In this document: positions 13,381 through 16,082 of the stretch, in pieces | How positions within the stretch are numbered: position 1 is the stretch's first letter | Layout of the letters: the number at the start of each line of letters is the position of its first letter | Assembly: GCA_900752425.1 (NCBI GenBank) | Contig: CAADVE010000023.1 | Span: 1-16,082 of the forward strand | Direction of reading: 5' to 3' | Origin: an uncultured Collinsella sp. | Lineage (GTDB): Bacteria; Actinomycetota; Coriobacteriia; Coriobacteriales; Coriobacteriaceae | Length of the DNA stretch: 16,082 nucleotides | The notes under the pieces: model-generated | The model's input: the letters and a program-made list of their open reading frames with translations, nothing else | Databases searched by the model: none | Told to the model about the DNA's origin: nothing | Made by a program: the position numbers and the translations under genes

Positions 13381-14448
13381 TTGGATAAGAACGAGCTGCA
13401 AAAGCGTATGGAACAGGCCATCCGCCTGACGGCACCTGGTCAGCCGATTCGCACCGCCCTCGACATGATCATCGCCGGTCACCTGGGCGCCCTTATCTGC
13501 GTCGGCGACACCGAAAACGTGCTCGCTGCCGGTAACGACGGCTTTCCGCTCAACATTTCGTTCACCTCGAACCGTCTGTTCGAGCTCTCCAAGATGGACG
13601 GCGCCATCGTCATTGACGGTGACCTCACCCAGATTCTGCGCGCCAACTTCCACCTCAATCCCGATCCCTCACTCGCCACGAGCGAGACGGGCATGCGTCA
13701 CCGTACTGCCGCTCGCATGTCGGTGCTCACCGATGCCATCGTGATCTCGGTCTCGGCCCGTCGTGCCGTCGTCAACGTGTACGTTCACGGCAAGAGCTAC
13801 GAGATCCAGCCTGTCACCACCATCATGAGCTCGGTCAACCAGCTCGTCGCTACGCTTCAGACCACCCGTCAGTCGCTTGATCGCTCCCTGCTGCGCCTGA
13901 CGGCCCTTGAGCTCGACGACTACGTTACGCTCGCCGACATTACCGGTATTTTCTCGAGCTTCGAGATCATGCAGCAGGCAAAGACCGAGCTTAAGGATTG
14001 CATTGTCAAGCTGGGCAACCAGGGCAAGCTCGTGCAGATGCAGCTCGAGCAGCTCGCCGGCTCCAGTATGGATACCGAGTATGACCTGATGATCCGCGAC
14101 TACGCGAGCGACTCCTCCGAGGCAAATGCCGAGAAGATTCGCGCCGAGCTTAGCCGCATGACGCCTAAGGACCTGTCCGACCCACAGCATGTGGCGGCGG
14201 TTCTGGGTTATGACGACCTGGATGAGGACTCCGTCATGACGCCGCTGGGCCTGCGCACGCTTTCGCGCGTGTCCGTCGTGCGCGACGGCGTGGCCGAGAA
14301 GATTGTCGACGAGTACGGCTCGCTGCAGGAACTCATGGACGACATCAGCGAGGATCCGGAGCGCCTGGGCGACTTTGGCGTTAACAACCCTGCCATTCTT
14401 GCGGACTCCCTGTACCGCATGAAGGGCACCAAACAGGGGAACGCATAA
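13381..14448 (+). CDS. disA: Diadenylate cyclase DisA
   Basis: This 355-aa protein makes cyclic di-AMP from two ATP and, in Bacillus subtilis, scans DNA for damage. The N-terminal DAC domain (about residues 1-145) has the catalytic motifs DGA at 73-75 and RHRTA at 106-110. A helical spine follows at about 150-285, then a C-terminal helix-hairpin-helix DNA-binding domain (GLRTLSRVSVVRDGVAEKIV onward). Length and layout match an octameric DisA. The start is a TTG at 13381 preceded by GGGAG at 13369-13373; nearby ATGs are out of frame, and the first in-frame ATG (13408) would cut the conserved N-terminus. The stop overlaps the ispD start as TAATG, so the two are coupled. The region 13222-13380 between the divergent riboswitch and disA must hold both promoters, but no confident -35/-10 pair was found. 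Confidence 0.95.
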   Translation: MDKNELQKRMEQAIRLTAPGQPIRTALDMIIAGHLGALICVGDTENVLAAGNDGFPLNISFTSNRLFELSKMDGAIVIDGDLTQILRANFHLNPDPSLATSETGMRHRTAARMSVLTDAIVISVSARRAVVNVYVHGKSYEIQPVTTIMSSVNQLVATLQTTRQSLDRSLLRLTALELDDYVTLADITGIFSSFEIMQQAKTELKDCIVKLGNQGKLVQMQLEQLAGSSMDTEYDLMIRDYASDSSEANAEKIRAELSRMTPKDLSDPQHVAAVLGYDDLDEDSVMTPLGLRTLSRVSVVRDGVAEKIVDEYGSLQELMDDISEDPERLGDFGVNNPAILADSLYRMKGTKQGNA

Positions 14449-15176
14449 TGGCGCCCGTATGCGCCGTGGTCGTTGCCGGTGGCAGCGGCCAGCGCTTTGG
14501 TAACCCCGGTGGCAAGCAGCTCGTCAATGTAGCGGGTCGTCCGCTTATGAGCTGGTCCATCCGCGCATTTGACCGTAGCGAAAAGGTCGGCCACATCGTG
14601 GTGGTTTGTCCTGCCGAGCGTCGTGCCGAGATGCGCCGCCTGGCTATCGACCCGTTTGACTATGACACGCCCATCAGCTTTGCCGATGCCGGCGATACCC
14701 GTCAGGATTCCACCCGAGCCGGCGTGCACGCGGTTCCGGCAGGCTTTGAATACGTCGCCATTCACGACGGCGCTCGTCCGCTCATCACGACCGAGGCCAT
14801 CGATCATGCGATCGACGTGCTTGTGGGCGACCGCTCGCTCGACGGTGTCGTGTGCGGCCAGCCCGCGATCGACACGCTCAAGATCGTCGACGGCGACAAC
14901 ATCGTTGAGACGCCGCCGCGCGAGCTCTATTGGACCGCGCAGACGCCGCAAATCTTTAGCGTCGACGCCATGAAGCGCGCCCACACCGCAGCTATCGCCG
15001 AGGGTTTTATCGGGACCGATGATTCTTCGCTGGTCGAGCGCATGGGAGGACGCGTTCGCTGCGTCCAGAGCCCGCGCGACAACCTTAAGGTGACGGTACC
15101 CGAGGACTTGCGTCTCGTAACCGCGATTCTGCTCGGCCGCATGGCCGAGGGAGAGGACCTTTCCCATGTTCAGTAA
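14448..15176 (+). CDS. ispD: 2-C-methyl-D-erythritol 4-phosphate cytidylyltransferase IspD
   Basis: This 242-aa cytosolic enzyme of the MEP isoprenoid pathway joins CTP and methylerythritol phosphate to give CDP-ME. The nucleotide-binding loop VVVAGGSGQRFGNPGGKQ holds Arg16 and Lys23, spaced as Arg20/Lys27 of E. coli IspD. HDGARP gives Asp107 and Arg110. The late Lys lies in NLKVTVPEDL. Length is normal for a stand-alone IspD. The ATG at 14448 shares one base with the disA stop, and the 3' end overlaps ispF by 11 bases, so translation is probably coupled. It catalyses the third MEP step, two steps before its neighbour IspF. Confidence 0.96.
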   Translation: MAPVCAVVVAGGSGQRFGNPGGKQLVNVAGRPLMSWSIRAFDRSEKVGHIVVVCPAERRAEMRRLAIDPFDYDTPISFADAGDTRQDSTRAGVHAVPAGFEYVAIHDGARPLITTEAIDHAIDVLVGDRSLDGVVCGQPAIDTLKIVDGDNIVETPPRELYWTAQTPQIFSVDAMKRAHTAAIAEGFIGTDDSSLVERMGGRVRCVQSPRDNLKVTVPEDLRLVTAILLGRMAEGEDLSHVQ

Positions 15177-15660
15177 CCTGCGTATTGGACACGGCTACGA
15201 CGTCCACCGTTTGGTGGAGGGGCGTCGATGTATCATCGGCGGTGTCGACATTCCCTACGAGCGCGGCCTGCTGGGCCACTCGGATGCCGATGTGCTCGCG
15301 CACGCCTTGGCCGACGCCATTCTGGGCGCCTGCCGCGGGGGAGACATCGGCAAGCTGTTCCCCGATACCGACCCTGCCTACGAGGGTGCCGATTCGATGG
15401 TACTGCTTGCCCGTGTGATGGACTATGCGCGCGAGCTGAGCTTTGAGTTTGTCGATGCCGACTGCACCATTGCCTGCCAGCAGCCCAAGATCACCCCACA
15501 CCGCGATGCCATGCGCGCCAACCTGGCTCATGCCCTGGGCGTTGACGTCGAAAACGTGGGCGTCGCCGCCACTACGACCGAAAAGCTCGGTTGGGAAGGC
15601 CAGGGCGAGGGGATCGGCGCCTGGGCCGTCTGCCTGCTACAGAAAATCGTTAAGGAGTAA
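15166..15660 (+). CDS. ispF: 2-C-methyl-D-erythritol 2,4-cyclodiphosphate synthase IspF
   Basis: This 164-aa trimeric zinc enzyme of the MEP pathway converts CDP-ME 2-phosphate into the cyclodiphosphate with loss of CMP. The metal ligands Asp12, His14 (GHGYDVHRL) and His46 match Asp8/His10/His42 of E. coli. The GHSDADVL segment with His38 and Asp42, the DIGKLFPDTDP loop, and ATTTEKLGWEGQGEGI near the C-terminus are all typical. The ATG at 15166 follows gggagagga (15149-15157) and lies inside the end of ispD. It ends three bases before the cysS start codon, so it is part of the same operon. IspE, the step between IspD and IspF, is not in this window. Confidence 0.96.
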   Translation: MFSNLRIGHGYDVHRLVEGRRCIIGGVDIPYERGLLGHSDADVLAHALADAILGACRGGDIGKLFPDTDPAYEGADSMVLLARVMDYARELSFEFVDADCTIACQQPKITPHRDAMRANLAHALGVDVENVGVAATTTEKLGWEGQGEGIGAWAVCLLQKIVKE

Positions 15661-15663
15661 CGA

Positions 15664-16082
15664 ATGCGTATCTACAACAGCGCTACCCATAAAAAGGAAG
15701 AGTTCCAGCCCATCGAGTCCGGCAAGGTCCGCATGTACGTGTGCGGCCCCACGGTCTACGACAACATTCACATCGGCAACGCCCGCACGTTCATCAGCTT
15801 CGATGTGATTCGCCGCTGGCTCATCGCGAGCGGCTACGAGGTCACGTTCGCCCAGAACCTCACCGATGTCGACGACAAGATTATCAAGCGCGCCAACGAG
15901 CAGGGCCGTACGGCCGCCGAGGTCGCGACGGAGTTCTCGGATAAGTTCATTGGCGTCATGCGCGCTGCCAACGTGCTCGATCCCGATGTGCGTCCCCGCG
16001 CCACCAAAGAGATCGGCCCCATGATCGCCATGATCAAGACGCTTATCGAGCAGGGCCATGCCTATGCCGCCGATAACGGCGA
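15664..16082 (+). CDS. cysS: Cysteinyl-tRNA synthetase, N-terminal part (runs off the window)
   Basis: The first 139 residues of a class I aminoacyl-tRNA synthetase that charges tRNA-Cys are present; the gene continues past base 16082. Visible motifs are the zinc-site Cys27 in MYVCGPTVYD, the HIGN (HIGH-type) ATP-binding signature at 36-39 (NIHIGNAR), the family block FAQNLTDVDDKIIKRANEQG, and the helix containing EQGHAYAADNG. The ATG at 15664 has aaggag about seven bases before it and follows the ispF stop by three bases. The ispD-ispF-cysS order is seen in various bacteria, so this is an expected operon partner. Nothing can be said about the KMSKS loop or the anticodon domain. Confidence 0.95.
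   Translation, partial: MRIYNSATHKKEEFQPIESGKVRMYVCGPTVYDNIHIGNARTFISFDVIRRWLIASGYEVTFAQNLTDVDDKIIKRANEQGRTAAEVATEFSDKFIGVMRAANVLDPDVRPRATKEIGPMIAMIKTLIEQGHAYAADNG

Overview
The window comes from a high-GC anaerobic actinobacterium, most likely a gut member of the Coriobacteriia such as Collinsella. This is judged from codon use, the disA-ispD-ispF-cysS order, the ClpC and PepD types, and an oxygen-sensitive dehydratase/activase giant protein. The genus call is an inference, because there is no rRNA or tRNA in the window.

Layout. (1) 1-563: a decayed, 5'-truncated DUF2798-type membrane protein gene. (2) 564-844: a regulatory intergenic region with a strong terminator and a 19-bp perfect palindrome. 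(3) 845-5957: a two-gene unit. It holds a 1479-aa multidomain protein (two BcrAD/BadFG-type activase domains, then DUF2229/2-hydroxyacyl-CoA dehydratase-like regions), matching the layout expected for a fused PlsA-PlsR anaerobic plasmalogen synthase. Its 3' end overlaps a TetR-family regulator. (4) 6150-8792: clpC, a housekeeping AAA+ unfoldase. (5) 9006-10463: pepD, an M20C dipeptidase, followed by a strong terminator. (6) 10591-12327, minus strand: a hipBA toxin-antitoxin pair, with three operator boxes spaced exactly 27 bp around its promoter. (7) 12448-13221, minus strand: the manganese exporter mntP behind a yybP-ykoY (Mn2+) riboswitch with a visible terminator. (8) 13381-16082: disA (c-di-AMP synthase), ispD, ispF and the start of cysS, tightly packed as one operon.

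How the genes work together. The plasmalogen-type enzyme and the TetR protein look like a self-contained, translationally coupled module that could adjust membrane vinyl-ether lipid content; the palindrome upstream is the natural candidate operator. The mntP and hipBA units face the same way. The terminator of mntP lies inside the hipBA operator/promoter, so the same bases appear to serve as the mntP terminator hairpin, hipBA operator box 3 and the hipBA -35 element. The last block couples second-messenger synthesis to non-mevalonate isoprenoid synthesis and cysteinyl-tRNA formation, an arrangement of essential genes.

The most noteworthy items are the fused PlsA-PlsR-like gene with its TetR partner and palindrome, the phased 27-bp HipB-type operator array, and the well-resolved Mn2+ riboswitch with mutually exclusive P1 and terminator helices. 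No CRISPR array, insertion sequence, phage gene, tRNA or rRNA was seen. No stretch longer than 300 bases lacks a gene, apart from the mntP/disA intergenic region, which holds the riboswitch.
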